Part shown: positions 38,195 through 46,156 of the stretch, piece by piece
How the letters are laid out: each line of letters opens with the position of its first letter
Position numbering within the stretch: position 1 is the first letter of the stretch
From: Castellaniella sp.
Lineage (GTDB): Bacteria > Pseudomonadota > Gammaproteobacteria > Burkholderiales > Burkholderiaceae_B
Direction of reading: 5' to 3'
Assembly: GCF_034675845.1 (NCBI RefSeq)
Contig: NZ_JAUCCU010000001.1
Location: 2,108,001-2,172,000 of the forward strand
Length of the DNA: 64,000 nucleotides
Translations under genes and position numbers: made by a program
Notes under the pieces: generated by a model
Databases searched by the model: none
The model's input: the letters and a program-made list of their open reading frames with translations, nothing else
What the model was told of the DNA's origin: nothing

Positions 38195-38974
38195 ATGAAC
38201 ACAAAAATCGCTCTCGGCGTACTTTCCCTAAGCCTGCTTGCGGCCGCCGCTCAGCCAGCCGTTGCGCAACCGAACGCCGCAGCCAGCCGCTCATCCGTCT
38301 GGGATGACATCACCCTCATCGGCAACATCGGCCTGGCCAGCCAGTACCGCTATCGGGGCTTGATGCAAACCAATAATAAGCCGGCGATCCAGGGTGGCTT
38401 CGACCTTTCCCACACCAGCGGTTTATATATAGGGAACTGGAATTCGAATATCAGTTCGCTGTCGGATTCGAACTCTGACGTATCCACCCCGATAGAAATG
38501 GATTTTTATGGTGGTTACAAAGCGGAGACGGCATTCGGCATGACTTTCGATGTTGGCGCCATTGCTTATTATTATCCGGGCGACTACCCCGATGGCCTCA
38601 CCAGCCCCGATACGACAGAATTCTATGCAGGCATAGGCTACGGCCCGCTGGCTTTCAAATATTCGCATGCACTCACCAATCTGTTCGGCGTTGCCGGCAG
38701 TAAAAACAGCCAGTACTATGATTTGTCAGGCAGTTTCCCCACCCCATTCTGGGGCCTAGCAGTCAATGTTCATGCAGGTCATCAGCGAGTGCGCAATTTG
38801 GAAGATGGATCGTATACGGACTGGTCAGTCGGCCTGAAGCGCAGTTGGGACAATGGCTTTGCCGTCACGTTGACCTATATGGACACCAATGCCGATGAAA
38901 CTGTGTATACGAATGCTAAGGGAAGATACATCGGGAAACAGACAGTCATCGCGCAACTGTCAAAATCATTCTAA
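38195..38974 (+). CDS. TorF/Gcw_chp-family putative outer-membrane porin
   Basis: A 259-aa secreted beta-rich protein. A signal peptide (about 1-24, ending AVA before QPN) precedes a barrel with alternating aromatic strands and the family opening NIGLASQYRYRGL; it ends in phenylalanine, as outer-membrane barrels do. The family (TIGR02001/Gcw_chp) has no firmly known substrate. The upstream 208 bp are very AT-rich and contain TTTATA at 38021 and 38073, but no complete KdpE box. Its place behind kdpE suggests it travelled with the kdp block and may help K+ or osmolyte passage; that is an inference. Confidence 0.82.
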   Translation: MNTKIALGVLSLSLLAAAAQPAVAQPNAAASRSSVWDDITLIGNIGLASQYRYRGLMQTNNKPAIQGGFDLSHTSGLYIGNWNSNISSLSDSNSDVSTPIEMDFYGGYKAETAFGMTFDVGAIAYYYPGDYPDGLTSPDTTEFYAGIGYGPLAFKYSHALTNLFGVAGSKNSQYYDLSGSFPTPFWGLAVNVHAGHQRVRNLEDGSYTDWSVGLKRSWDNGFAVTLTYMDTNADETVYTNAKGRYIGKQTVIAQLSKSF

Positions 38975-39078
38975 TCATGAAAAATACGAAATTTTTATAT
39001 TACCTATAAGTATTTTTTCACTATTTATATATTGCTAATCCTATACTTATTTCGTGTATAACAACGGAAATAAAAAGT

Positions 39079-39144
39079 GTGCCGATTAAATCGGCACCTC
39101 ATATTTAGTATAGAATGCAAGTAAATATCCCCGGCAAAGCGGGG
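39079..39144. terminator. Two hairpins between the porin gene and the IS element
   Basis: GTGCCGAT (39079-39086) and ATCGGCAC (39090-39097) form a perfect 8-bp stem. On the minus strand it is followed by ACTTTTTATTT, and on the plus strand it is preceded by A5, so it can work in both directions. CCCCG and CGGGG (39129-39144) form a second, weaker hairpin. Otherwise 38975-39169 holds no gene. Confidence 0.55.
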
Positions 39145-39169
39145 GGCTTTAGTTTGTGAGCCGCTCAAA

Positions 39170-40343
39170 GATAATCTGAATAAGCCAGTTTTGATAACCG
39201 ATTACGGTTGAGTCGCCGCAGGTTTCTCCGAAAACCCATTCAATTTTCACAACATGGAACAAAACCCCTAAAAACTACGGTTTTGCCCCGTCTCTGGCCT
39301 GAATGCAGGCCATTTTACGCTTTTTTGGCGCAACCTATCCCATGGCTGTGGCCAGTTTCTTTCTGATCATCCACAAATTCGCCAATGCAAAGAGTGTCTT
39401 AATCTGTGCCGTGTTCTTGGCCAGGCCTCGGTAGCGCACCTTCGTGTAACCGAATTGCTGCTTGAGAACCCGGAAGGGATGCGCAATGCGGCGGACGCAC
39501 TCTTGCAAAGAGGCGTGCATCCGCTTGACCGCGCTGGGCTCGGCGGCAATGTACCAGTCCACTTCCACGTCCAGGTTCTCTTTGCGCTTGGCCGCCCCCG
39601 TGTAGCCAGAGTCAGCAAAGACATCGGTCTCTTCTCCGTGCAGCAAAGCGTTCATCTGGGTCACATCGTTTGCGTTCGCCGCTGTGCCCGTGACGGTGTG
39701 CACCAAGCCGGACTCGGCATCCACTCCGATATGCGCTTTCATTCCGAAGTGCAGCTGATTGTCATTCTTGGTCTGATGCATCTCCGGGTCACGCTTGCCC
39801 GAGCGGTTCTTCGTCGAGCTCGGTGCCGTGATGATCGTCGCATCCACGATCGTGCCGTGGCGCAGCAGCAAGCCTTGCTCGCCCAACATCGCGTTAACCT
39901 CAGCGAGCAGCCATTCGGCCAGGTGGTTGCGCTCCAACAGGTGGCGAAAGTTCAAGATCGTCGTCTCATCGGGCAGACTACCGTGCGTCAAGCTCAGGCC
40001 TGCAAACTGGCGCAACGGCGTGATGTCGTAGAGCGACTCCTCCATCGCCGGATCCGAGAACGCAAACCATTGCTGCATGAAGTGAATACGAAGCATCGTA
40101 TCCAGTGCGTAGGGCCTGCGACCGTTACCCGCCTTGGGTACACCGGCTCAATCAGTGCGGTGAGCTGCGCCCAAAGCACGACTTTATCCATCTCGGCCAA
40201 GAACACTTCGCGGCGGGTGCGCGTGCGTTGACTGGCAAATTCGACCTCAGAAAAGCTGATTTGTTGCTTGGCGTGGCAAGGCATAAATGCGGTGATGATC
40301 GATGAACTCCATTTTACCCGACGGACACTTGATCAGAGTTTCC
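39170..40343 (-). mobile_element. IS5-family insertion sequence (inactive copy)
   Basis: Imperfect terminal inverted repeats are suggested by AATCTGAATAAG (39173-39184) and CTTGATCAGAGT (40328-40339, inverse; 9 of 12 match). The element carries one transposase gene with a frameshift. No clear target duplication is seen at the two ends, and the interrupted Crp-like gene does not continue on the left side, so a deletion probably followed insertion. The ends are approximate. Confidence 0.6.
39335..40284 (-). pseudogene. IS5-group transposase, single-base frameshift
   Basis: The full-length protein is readable in two frames. The N-terminal part (from 40284) has ISFSEVEFASQRTRTRREVF and LIEPVYP; the remainder (from 40096) has MLRIHFMQQWFAFSDPAMEE, ETTILNFRHLLE, the first catalytic D in GTIVDATIITAPSST, DPEMHQTK and the second D in VFADSGYTGA. 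At about 40132-40136 the plus strand reads GGGTA where a TAC CCC AAG (Y-P-K) codon row is expected, so one C is missing. The element closely resembles classical IS5. Confidence 0.85.
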
Positions 40344-40564
40344 CTAAGCACCGCTTCCCGGCCATTGCTTGCCGTGATACTGAGGCGCAATATCCCTCGT
40401 TCCAAGCAATAAAATCCATCTGAATTGGAGCCATAAGTGAAGAGCGTACTTCTTTTCGGCACTCGAAATAGCCGCGCGTGAGTGCTCAATGCCTTTTCCA
40501 ATTCAAGCGATAGAAAACTGTGACTTGGGTTTCCGAGGTGAAATTCTGCTTCCTCAGCCAGCTT
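40344..40564 (-). pseudogene. Crp/Fnr-like regulator, N-terminal fragment
   Basis: The minus strand encodes LAEEAEFHLGNPSHSFLSLE, continuing through ARLFRVPKRSTLF and DGFYCLERGILRLS to NGREAVLRE. This matches the first half of the cyclic-nucleotide-binding domain of Crp/Fnr proteins. The frame is cut by the IS5 element. An upstream in-frame TGA at 40565-40567 limits the N-terminus, with no ATG in between. The DNA-binding half is nowhere to be found. Confidence 0.6.
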
Positions 40565-40721
40565 TCATCACCTCTTGGCCAGGAGACGCGCTGTACGTTG
40601 TGAGTGTGCAAAACCGCAACTCTAATGAGCCCCTTAGTAAGGAGCAATAATCTATAGCTAGTCTGTTTATTCATGCGTGCTAAAGGCGTTTTAGCGGCGT
40701 CGGCTCAAGTCAAGATCAGCA

Positions 40722-41138
40722 TCAAGGTTCACCGGTCTTCGTCACAACTAGGCCATTACGAATGCCGTGCGCAATACGAACCATCGCAGCAATATCCCCA
40801 CTACCTTTCAGCAGTTCTGGGGCCATTCCTTGGCGTTTCATTTGAATTTTCTGCGTGCTAAAGCCCGATGGGATAGCCAGCAACTTGCCGCTTTCTAGCG
40901 CGATGCTAATCCAGTATGTCCAGCCACGGTCGGTACGACGATGGTGATTAGATTCTCCTTCGAATAACACGTCGCCGGGAAGCAGCTCCTCGTCCCCAAT
41001 TTTTAGATAAGGACCCGGAATATCAGTTGCGCCTGCGACATTTACTGGTTGCGGTAGGGCTTCATCGACGCGGATAATTTTCGCCCAGTAGCGGCAACGG
41101 TGGTCAAAAGGACAAATTTCTACAGAATGGGATTTCAT
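40722..41138 (-). CDS. Hypothetical island protein
   Basis: A 138-aa protein of unknown function. It has two cysteines in a CPFDHRCRYW stretch near the N-terminus, a PGPYLKIGDEELLPGDVLFE segment and a basic C-terminal half. No membrane helix or signal peptide is visible. The ribosome site is weak. It stands alone between the Crp fragment and the AlpA-RepA-RepC operon on the opposite strand. Whether it belongs to the island backbone or came with the cargo is unclear. Confidence 0.5.
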   Translation of the reverse strand: MKSHSVEICPFDHRCRYWAKIIRVDEALPQPVNVAGATDIPGPYLKIGDEELLPGDVLFEGESNHHRRTDRGWTYWISIALESGKLLAIPSGFSTQKIQMKRQGMAPELLKGSGDIAAMVRIAHGIRNGLVVTKTGEP

Positions 41139-41534
41139 TAAATTTTTCTCAGTTAGTTAGTCGCTTCCGGATGGCGGGTTGCCGTCCTGCAATGTCTAGC
41201 GATCAAGTGAAAAATCTAAAATCCTCGTCCGTTGTAGGCGTAGCGTTAAGGCGTGGGTTAACGGCGTGTGTAATTGTCGGGGTGTCGTAGTCGTGACCGA
41301 TCATGGCTTTTCGAAGCTCCAGAAGTAATGAGGAACCTCGTAAAGCAACGGTATTTATATGTTTCAGGTGAAACGAGCATTAATTACATATTGTTTCAAC
41401 TTGGATGGGAGGACGACGGATAAGGCTAAAAGAAGTCAATACACCGGACACTAGGCGGCTTTGCGCAGCGCCTGGTGGCACGGCAGAAAGCTAGGTGGCT
41501 TTCGGTGTCAATTTTCCACCGAGACTTCTCTGAA
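41139..41534. other. Gene-free stretch before the replication operon
   Basis: About 400 bases without a convincing gene. It should hold the promoter of the AlpA-repA-repC operon, but I see no clear -35/-10 pair or strong repeat. Confidence 0.4.
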
Positions 41535-41747
41535 ATGAAACCTTTACTTGACCTGGCCACGCTGGCTGAACTTCTTGGGCGTAGCCCAAACACAATTAAA
41601 CGCGACCTGCGGCGTAATCCGGATGCCGTGCCTCCCCGTTTAATATTGCCCGGCACGAAACTGCTCCGGTGGCGCGAGGAAGATGTCGAGGCTTGGCTGA
41701 AATGTCATGTGTCGCGACGTTCTCATACGGATAGGAGGTTCGCATGA
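41535..41747 (+). CDS. AlpA/excisionase-like HTH protein
   Basis: A 70-aa winged-helix protein of the MerR/AlpA type: LDLATLAELLGRSPNTIKRD (helix-turn-helix), PPRLILPGTKLLRW and REEDVEAWL are family hallmarks. ATG 41535 gives the compact protein; an upstream start at 41475 would add 20 unlikely residues. The gene overlaps repA by four bases, so it is co-translated. Such proteins act as excisionases or transcription activators of element genes, or control plasmid rep genes. Confidence 0.75.
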   Translation: MKPLLDLATLAELLGRSPNTIKRDLRRNPDAVPPRLILPGTKLLRWREEDVEAWLKCHVSRRSHTDRRFA

Positions 41748-42646
41748 ACGGACTTCCGTTGTCTAAAAGCCAACTGGATGTTGCGCATGTACTCTCCACG
41801 CAGCCTCCTGAGCCCGACCATGTCCTGCCAGGACTCCCTGTGGGGGCCGTGGGTGCCCTAGTAGCGCCGGGAGGGACGGGTAAAACCATGCTTGCCCTGC
41901 AGTTGGCCATTAGCCTTGCTACCGGTCAGCCTTCTCCTCTTCAATTTAGTGCGGGACCGAAGCGTCAGGAGCCCACCACGGTTGTACTGATCGCTGCAGA
42001 GGAAACGGGGGGTGAGATGCATCGACGTCTGTTTTACTTGGTTAATGCTCTCTCCCCCGTGGCAAATACCGTGAATGGGGGAGAGCGGCGGCGTGAGTAT
42101 CATGACTTGCTTCAAAAGCACCTTCGGGTCTATTCCTTGGCCGGTCGCTCGCGGCTGAGGTTGGATGGTGACGAAAGCGCAGAGCCTAGCATTCAGGCTT
42201 TGAAGGAAGTCGCAAAGGGAGCCAGGCTTCTGATACTTGACCCGATGCGCCAAATTCATGGAGGCGATGAAAATGACTCTTGGGCGATGACATCCTTGGT
42301 GCAAGCGTGCCAGAGCATTGCTCACCAGAGCCATTGCGCCTTGCTCTTGACGCATCACACTACGAAACATGCGACGATGAACGGCCTTGGGGACCAGGCG
42401 GGGGCATCCCGTGGGTCCGCGGCGTTGACCGATGCCGTGCGCTGGCAGGTCAACTTGTCGCGGTTGGATGAGAAGTTGGCTAAGCAGTACGGCATTGAGG
42501 TTGACGGGCCTGCGCATCATATCCGTGCAGACCTGGCCAAAGCGAATTACTTGGCAGCGCAGCCCCCACTTGTTTTTCGTAAAGGTGAGGGTGGGGCGTT
42601 GGAGCTTCGTACAGCACTAATAAAAGTGCGTAGGGGACGGGCATGA
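41744..42646 (+). CDS. repA: IncQ-type RepA replicative helicase
   Basis: A 300-aa hexameric-helicase-like ATPase of the RSF1010 RepA family. Walker A is APGGTGKTML (41-50), followed by VVLIAAEETGGEMHRRL, the Walker B-like ARLLILDPMRQIHGGDEN, LLLTHHTTKHA and an arginine-finger-type GASRGSAALTDAVRW. Its job in IncQ plasmids is unwinding DNA from oriV in the 5'-3' direction after initiator binding. It overlaps the AlpA-like gene at its start and repC at its end (ATGA), forming one operon. Confidence 0.85.
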   Translation: MNGLPLSKSQLDVAHVLSTQPPEPDHVLPGLPVGAVGALVAPGGTGKTMLALQLAISLATGQPSPLQFSAGPKRQEPTTVVLIAAEETGGEMHRRLFYLVNALSPVANTVNGGERRREYHDLLQKHLRVYSLAGRSRLRLDGDESAEPSIQALKEVAKGARLLILDPMRQIHGGDENDSWAMTSLVQACQSIAHQSHCALLLTHHTTKHATMNGLGDQAGASRGSAALTDAVRWQVNLSRLDEKLAKQYGIEVDGPAHHIRADLAKANYLAAQPPLVFRKGEGGALELRTALIKVRRGRA

Positions 42647-43473
42647 GTCGCGTGGATGTCGTGCGCGTCGATAGTGCCCTGGGTTTTAATCAGGTGTTTC
42701 GGCCTCTTAAACGTGTCGCACATGGCAAAAGGCCGAAGCTTGACGTCGAGTTTCCCTGGAAGGGTGCGTCGATTCGGTTTAGCGCGCCGAACCAACTCGA
42801 TATTGGGGACCAGGCTGTGTTGCTGGCTGTACTGCAAGTCGTGCAGGAGCACGCTAAGGAGGCGTGCTTGCGTGCGGAGCAGACCGGGTCTTCAAGATTA
42901 GAGCGGTTACTTGAACTGTCCGGAACGAAGTTTGGCGAGACACATGTCTTGGTTGAGGTGAGTTTACGTCAATTGGCTAGGCTCGTGAACGATTCAGGCT
43001 GTGCAGGTGGTTCATCGACTGCGCGTATTCAACAAAGCCTGGTGCGCCTTGCCGAGACCACGGTGTGGTTAAAGGAAGGGAAGACCTGCGGCAGCTCTCG
43101 ACTTATTGGTTGGGAGGTTGGTGATGAAAAGAAAGTGGCTCTTACCGTGAACTGGCGGCTTGTCGGTGCGCTTCTTGGGCATGCATATTCAAAGGTGTTG
43201 ATGACTGAACGCTGGATGTTGCCCGGCGAATTACCCAAAGCGCTCCATTTTGTCTTGTCGTGTCAGTTGAAGCCCGGCGTGAAGCGCCAGTATGGCCTAG
43301 AGACTTTGCAGCGACTGCTTTGGGGTGACGTGCCGACCGGTGCCGCATCGCGTCAGCGTCGCGTGCGTTTACTCAATGCGGTAAGAGCGCTGGGTGGCCT
43401 TGAGGGGTGGTGCGTTTTGGTTAAGGGCTCTTTAGTGGAAATTACTCGCAAGCAGATCTCTTTTGCAACGTGA
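42643..43473 (+). CDS. repC: IncQ-type RepC initiator protein
   Basis: A 276-aa protein resembling the IncQ RepC family, which binds iterons and melts oriV. Typical features are RFSAPNQLDIGDQAVLLAVL, SLRQLARLVNDSG, SLVRLAETTVWL, and a second winged-helix region (LPKALHFVLSCQLKPGVKRQ, then YGLETLQRLLWG). Length agrees with the family (about 280 aa). Three 22-bp iterons start 28 bases behind the stop codon, where an origin is expected. The third IncQ protein, primase RepB, is not encoded in the element. Confidence 0.85.
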   Translation: MSRVDVVRVDSALGFNQVFRPLKRVAHGKRPKLDVEFPWKGASIRFSAPNQLDIGDQAVLLAVLQVVQEHAKEACLRAEQTGSSRLERLLELSGTKFGETHVLVEVSLRQLARLVNDSGCAGGSSTARIQQSLVRLAETTVWLKEGKTCGSSRLIGWEVGDEKKVALTVNWRLVGALLGHAYSKVLMTERWMLPGELPKALHFVLSCQLKPGVKRQYGLETLQRLLWGDVPTGAASRQRRVRLLNAVRALGGLEGWCVLVKGSLVEITRKQISFAT

Positions 43474-43500
43474 TGAAAAGACTGTTTGTGGGCCAAGGTG

Positions 43501-43559
43501 CGTCGTATCTGTCACACAAGCGCGTCATATCTGTCACGAGAGTACGTCATTTCTGTCAC
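43501..43559 (+). repeat. Three 22-bp iterons, probable oriV
   Basis: CGTCGTATCTGTCAC (43501-43515), CGTCATATCTGTCAC (43523-43537) and CGTCATTTCTGTCAC (43545-43559) are direct repeats with an exact 22-bp period. IncQ origins carry 20-22-bp iterons bound by RepC, and these lie immediately downstream of the repC gene. Confidence 0.8.
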
Positions 43560-43622
43560 GGTGTAATTTGGTAAGTCCTTTATCCATGCGGGTTTCAAGC
43601 GGTTTTCTGAGTTGGTAATAAT

Positions 43623-43698
43623 CTGTAGGAGCTTCATAGAAGCTCCTACAGAAGGGGGCGGTCAATACCGCCCCTTCTGTGTGCCGGCTATGGCCGGC
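43623..43698. other. Three consecutive hairpins beside the iterons (candidate ssi/priming sites)
   Basis: CTGTAGGAGCTTC pairs perfectly with GAAGCTCCTACAG (43623-43651, loop ATA). ACAGAAGGGG-CGGT with one bulged G pairs with ACCGCCCCTTCTGT (43648-43680), overlapping the first stem by four bases. GCCGGC pairs with itself over TATG (43683-43698). IncQ oriV has large inverted repeats (ssiA/ssiB) where priming begins on single strands; these are positioned similarly. The stretch 43699-43990 holds no recognised gene. Confidence 0.55.
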
Positions 43699-43992
43699 GG
43701 TATTCGAGATATCCACCCGTGAGCGTTCAGCCTCGTCTCCTGTCTGGTGCGTAAGGAATAGCAGGGATGGCGCATCAACGGCGCTGGAGCGTTAAAAATG
43801 CGCAAAGTCCTTTTTACCGTTTTTCACTGGCCAGGGAATGCCTTTAGGCATTCAAGAGCTCCTGGTACAGCCGAACCTCTGCACGTTTCCGGCCTGTGCT
43901 TTCGATATATCCCCTTTTGCAGAGCACAGGGCGCTGCCCGAGCGTCTCATACCTGGAAGAAGGCTTTTGGGGGGGGTGTTTAGTAAAAAATA

Positions 43993-44012
43993 CGGCCCCT
44001 GGAAGGGGGCCG
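43993..44012 (-). terminator. Intrinsic terminator of the 181-aa gene
   Basis: CGGCCCCT pairs with AGGGGGCCG with one extra G. On the minus strand the stem is followed by TATTTTTTAC. It lies about 40 bases past the stop codon of the gene at 44051-44596. Confidence 0.7.
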
Positions 44013-44050
44013 CGTCATAGTGAATCAGTGCTTATTAGGGGGGTCTACAG

Positions 44051-44596
44051 TTACTCTTCGAGGATCGTAATCACCGCAAGATCCTCCAAGGTCATCCCCG
44101 CAGGAGGTGGCACAGTGCTGTCATTCAGAAAGTGACAACCGAGTTGCATCATGTCCGCGATGGCTTCGACCTGGGTGAGTGTGGGGTGTGATTGGCCTAG
44201 TTCCAAAAGGCGGGGTAGCTCTTCGTGAATGGGGGGGCTAATCAGTCCTATCTGTTGTTCGCTGCTTTGCAACATGAGTGCGACGCCAATCCCGTCGGTG
44301 CCGTTTAAGTTTTTGAGCATCGTTCGAACACTAGGGGCTGTTAGGTTAGCAAGTATGCGTAATTGAGTGGCTGCGGTCTGTGCAACGATAGCTAAAACGG
44401 GCAGGCCATGGCGGGATTTTGCGATATTAATCGTCCAGCGAATACCTTGGCCTGTTTCAAACGCTCGATACACGGAAGTGGGAACGCGTGCGGCGATGGC
44501 GTAGCCGGGGCCTAGTTTGGAGGAAACGATAATCCCGGCAGAGAAGCCAATGGCTTCTAGCTGAGTTTGTAAGACAAGTGCAGATTTAGTGGCCAT
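44051..44596 (-). CDS. Island protein of unknown function, paralogue of 21956-22585
   Basis: A 181-aa soluble protein. ATG 44596 is supported by AGGA eight bases before it. It has the same arrangement as the 209-aa protein near the left end: GYAIAARVP, GIRWTINIA, a central part with alternating short strands and helices, and an ending PPPAGMTLEDLAVITILEE. No known enzymatic motif was found. It is transcribed towards the replication origin and ends at its own terminator. Two diverged copies in one element suggest a conserved element function. Confidence 0.6.
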   Translation of the reverse strand: MATKSALVLQTQLEAIGFSAGIIVSSKLGPGYAIAARVPTSVYRAFETGQGIRWTINIAKSRHGLPVLAIVAQTAATQLRILANLTAPSVRTMLKNLNGTDGIGVALMLQSSEQQIGLISPPIHEELPRLLELGQSHPTLTQVEAIADMMQLGCHFLNDSTVPPPAGMTLEDLAVITILEE

Positions 44597-44821
44597 GTTT
44601 ATTTTCCTATGTCGATAAAGGACGGGTTTTTCCGAACTACTGATTCGTATAGGCATAGAGATAAATTGGGTATCCCTTGATGTGTCGCGCCTAAACCGTT
44701 TTCAATCTCTTGATGTTCGTGCTGGCCGTGAAGGGAGGGGCGGTGTGAGGGAGCGGGGAGATTTTCGGTAAGCCGGCCTGCGCCAAGAGCCGCATCGGGA
44801 GCGGTTGCTATAAGTAGTACG

Positions 44822-44845
44822 CGGGTTCATTACGCCCGTTTTTTT
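44822..44845 (+). terminator. Weak hairpin plus T7 in the leader of the XRE gene
   Basis: CGGG (44822-44825) and CCCG (44835-44838) are followed by seven T, then the ribosome site AAAGGA and ATG at 44859. It could be an attenuator, but the stem is short. Confidence 0.3.
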
Positions 44846-44858
44846 AAAGGACATAGAT

Positions 44859-45518
44859 ATGCAATCGAATCACGATCAGCTGCAAGCCATTCCGGCTAAA
44901 TCCCGTCGACGCCTCAAGCTCAAAGTCGAGGAGGTGCTAGAAGACCGAGCCGAACGTCTTTATCAAGCGCGAGGCGGGCCACTAATAGGGTGGCTTGAAG
45001 ATGAAGCGCAACGAAAAGGTCATAGCAAAAAAGAGCTCTGTGAGAGGTTGGGCATTAGTTACGGGTATTTGGTGCAATTGCGCCTTGGTATCCGTGGTCA
45101 GGCGGCCACGAGTGAGCGGTTTGTGAGTGCGTGCGCTGCGTATCTGGAGGTGCCACCCATCGTTGTCAAGTTTTTGGCGGGGTGGTTGCGGATAGCTGAT
45201 TTTTTTGTCGGTGGCACGACTGAAGATGTTCAGGTGCGTCGAGCTATGGCGCGACTGCTTGAAGATGAGCATGCACGTGTTTTGCTACCTGACAACGTCC
45301 AGAACTTGCCGTTCGAGGCCCAGCAGGCCCTCTTGTCAATGTACGCTGAGTGCTCCAGTGTGGACGTTTTCTCGATTAGTCGTCTTCCTGGGATACTTGA
45401 GTATTTGAAACCGGCTGCGGCCGTATTCGCAGAGCACCAGGCGCGTGCCGCGCTAGCGCTGGCATCGGAGGACTCAATAGATGAGCCTCAAGTTGAGGAG
45501 CCACAGGTTTTTCAGTGA
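44859..45518 (+). CDS. XRE-family transcriptional regulator
   Basis: A 219-aa protein with a Cro/CI-type helix-turn-helix at about residues 44-95 (IGWLEDEAQRKGHSKKELCE, then RLGISYGYLVQLRLGIRGQA). The C-terminal half is helical and acidic at the end (DSIDEPQVEEPQVFQ) without a LexA-type peptidase motif. AAAGGA stands eight bases before the ATG. It probably controls the island's maintenance or excision genes, for example through the palindromes upstream of the 209-aa gene; the target is an inference. Confidence 0.7.
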   Translation: MQSNHDQLQAIPAKSRRRLKLKVEEVLEDRAERLYQARGGPLIGWLEDEAQRKGHSKKELCERLGISYGYLVQLRLGIRGQAATSERFVSACAAYLEVPPIVVKFLAGWLRIADFFVGGTTEDVQVRRAMARLLEDEHARVLLPDNVQNLPFEAQQALLSMYAECSSVDVFSISRLPGILEYLKPAAAVFAEHQARAALALASEDSIDEPQVEEPQVFQ

Positions 45519-45562
45519 CTTGTCGGCGGCAAGGTAGTTTTGGTCGTTAACGCAGTGATTCA

Positions 45563-45587
45563 ACGGGGCCGATTGGCCCCGTTTTTT
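45563..45587 (+). terminator. Intrinsic terminator of the XRE gene
   Basis: ACGGGGCC and GGCCCCGT form a perfect stem around GATT, followed by T6. This is a strong Rho-independent terminator 45 bases after the stop codon. Confidence 0.9.
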
Positions 45588-45736
45588 ACATTATTTATTA
45601 AGGGTGTCTTTTGATCAAGGTGTCAGGTTTCCGCAATCACATTTGACCGTACATCCGTTGGGCTCCAAGTTTGTTAGATGTTTGGGGTACTTCCCTCCTG
45701 CGGTTGCATAGAAGGGAAAGGGTACGTATGTAGTTT

Positions 45737-46156
45737 TCAGCCTTCTGCGATGAGAGCTAGTTGCTTTGCCTGAGACCTGCGCGAACGTGCTGCAGGTGAC
45801 AGTTTCATCTGTGGTTGCTTTTTTGTCGCATTACTTCCGAGAGGTTCAGGGCTTTTGCTTAAGCCTTTATCGCTGGCTATGTCTTGATATTTTGTTTGGA
45901 GCGTTGTTGGCTGTAATGGCGCTGAGGGCCCAGTTTGTTCGTCATGAGCTTTGACGTGGGGCATTTGAGTGACTTCTTGACTGATAAGGTAGGTATGTAG
46001 GTGTCCATAGAATACGTTTGGGTGCCAGAATGCTTTTCTGCCAATGCTAACCGGTTTTGGCAGAAGCCCTTGATTAATGTAATTAGTGATACTTTTAGAG
46101 CAAACGCCCAAAATAGTTGCCGCCTCAAGTTTCGTGATTGGTTTAAAGTTTTGCAT
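45737..46156 (-). CDS. Second AlpA/excisionase-like DNA-binding protein
   Basis: A 139-aa protein. Residues 7-45 (ITKLEAATILGVCSKSITNY, then INQGLLPKPVSIGRKAFWH) form a MerR/AlpA-type helix-turn-helix with wing, as in excisionases. The remaining two thirds is polar, rich in Q, S and K, and probably disordered. It lies nearest to attR, a good place for a recombination directionality factor partnering the integrase at the other end. That role is an inference from position and fold. Confidence 0.65.
   Translation of the reverse strand: MQNFKPITKLEAATILGVCSKSITNYINQGLLPKPVSIGRKAFWHPNVFYGHLHTYLISQEVTQMPHVKAHDEQTGPSAPLQPTTLQTKYQDIASDKGLSKSPEPLGSNATKKQPQMKLSPAARSRRSQAKQLALIAEG

Noticed and set aside
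28354..40343. kdp block as an IS5 composite transposon
   Set aside because: The two flanking IS5-family elements belong to different subgroups, the left one lacks its 5' half, and no shared target duplication is visible.
43798..44020. Small open frames of about 60 aa behind the origin
   Set aside because: No ribosome site or family-like sequence; they overlap each other in different frames and run into a terminator hairpin.
29166..45608. TTAAGGGTGTC shared by 29165 and 45598 as an element boundary
   Set aside because: An 11-bp match without further similarity on either side; chance is more likely.
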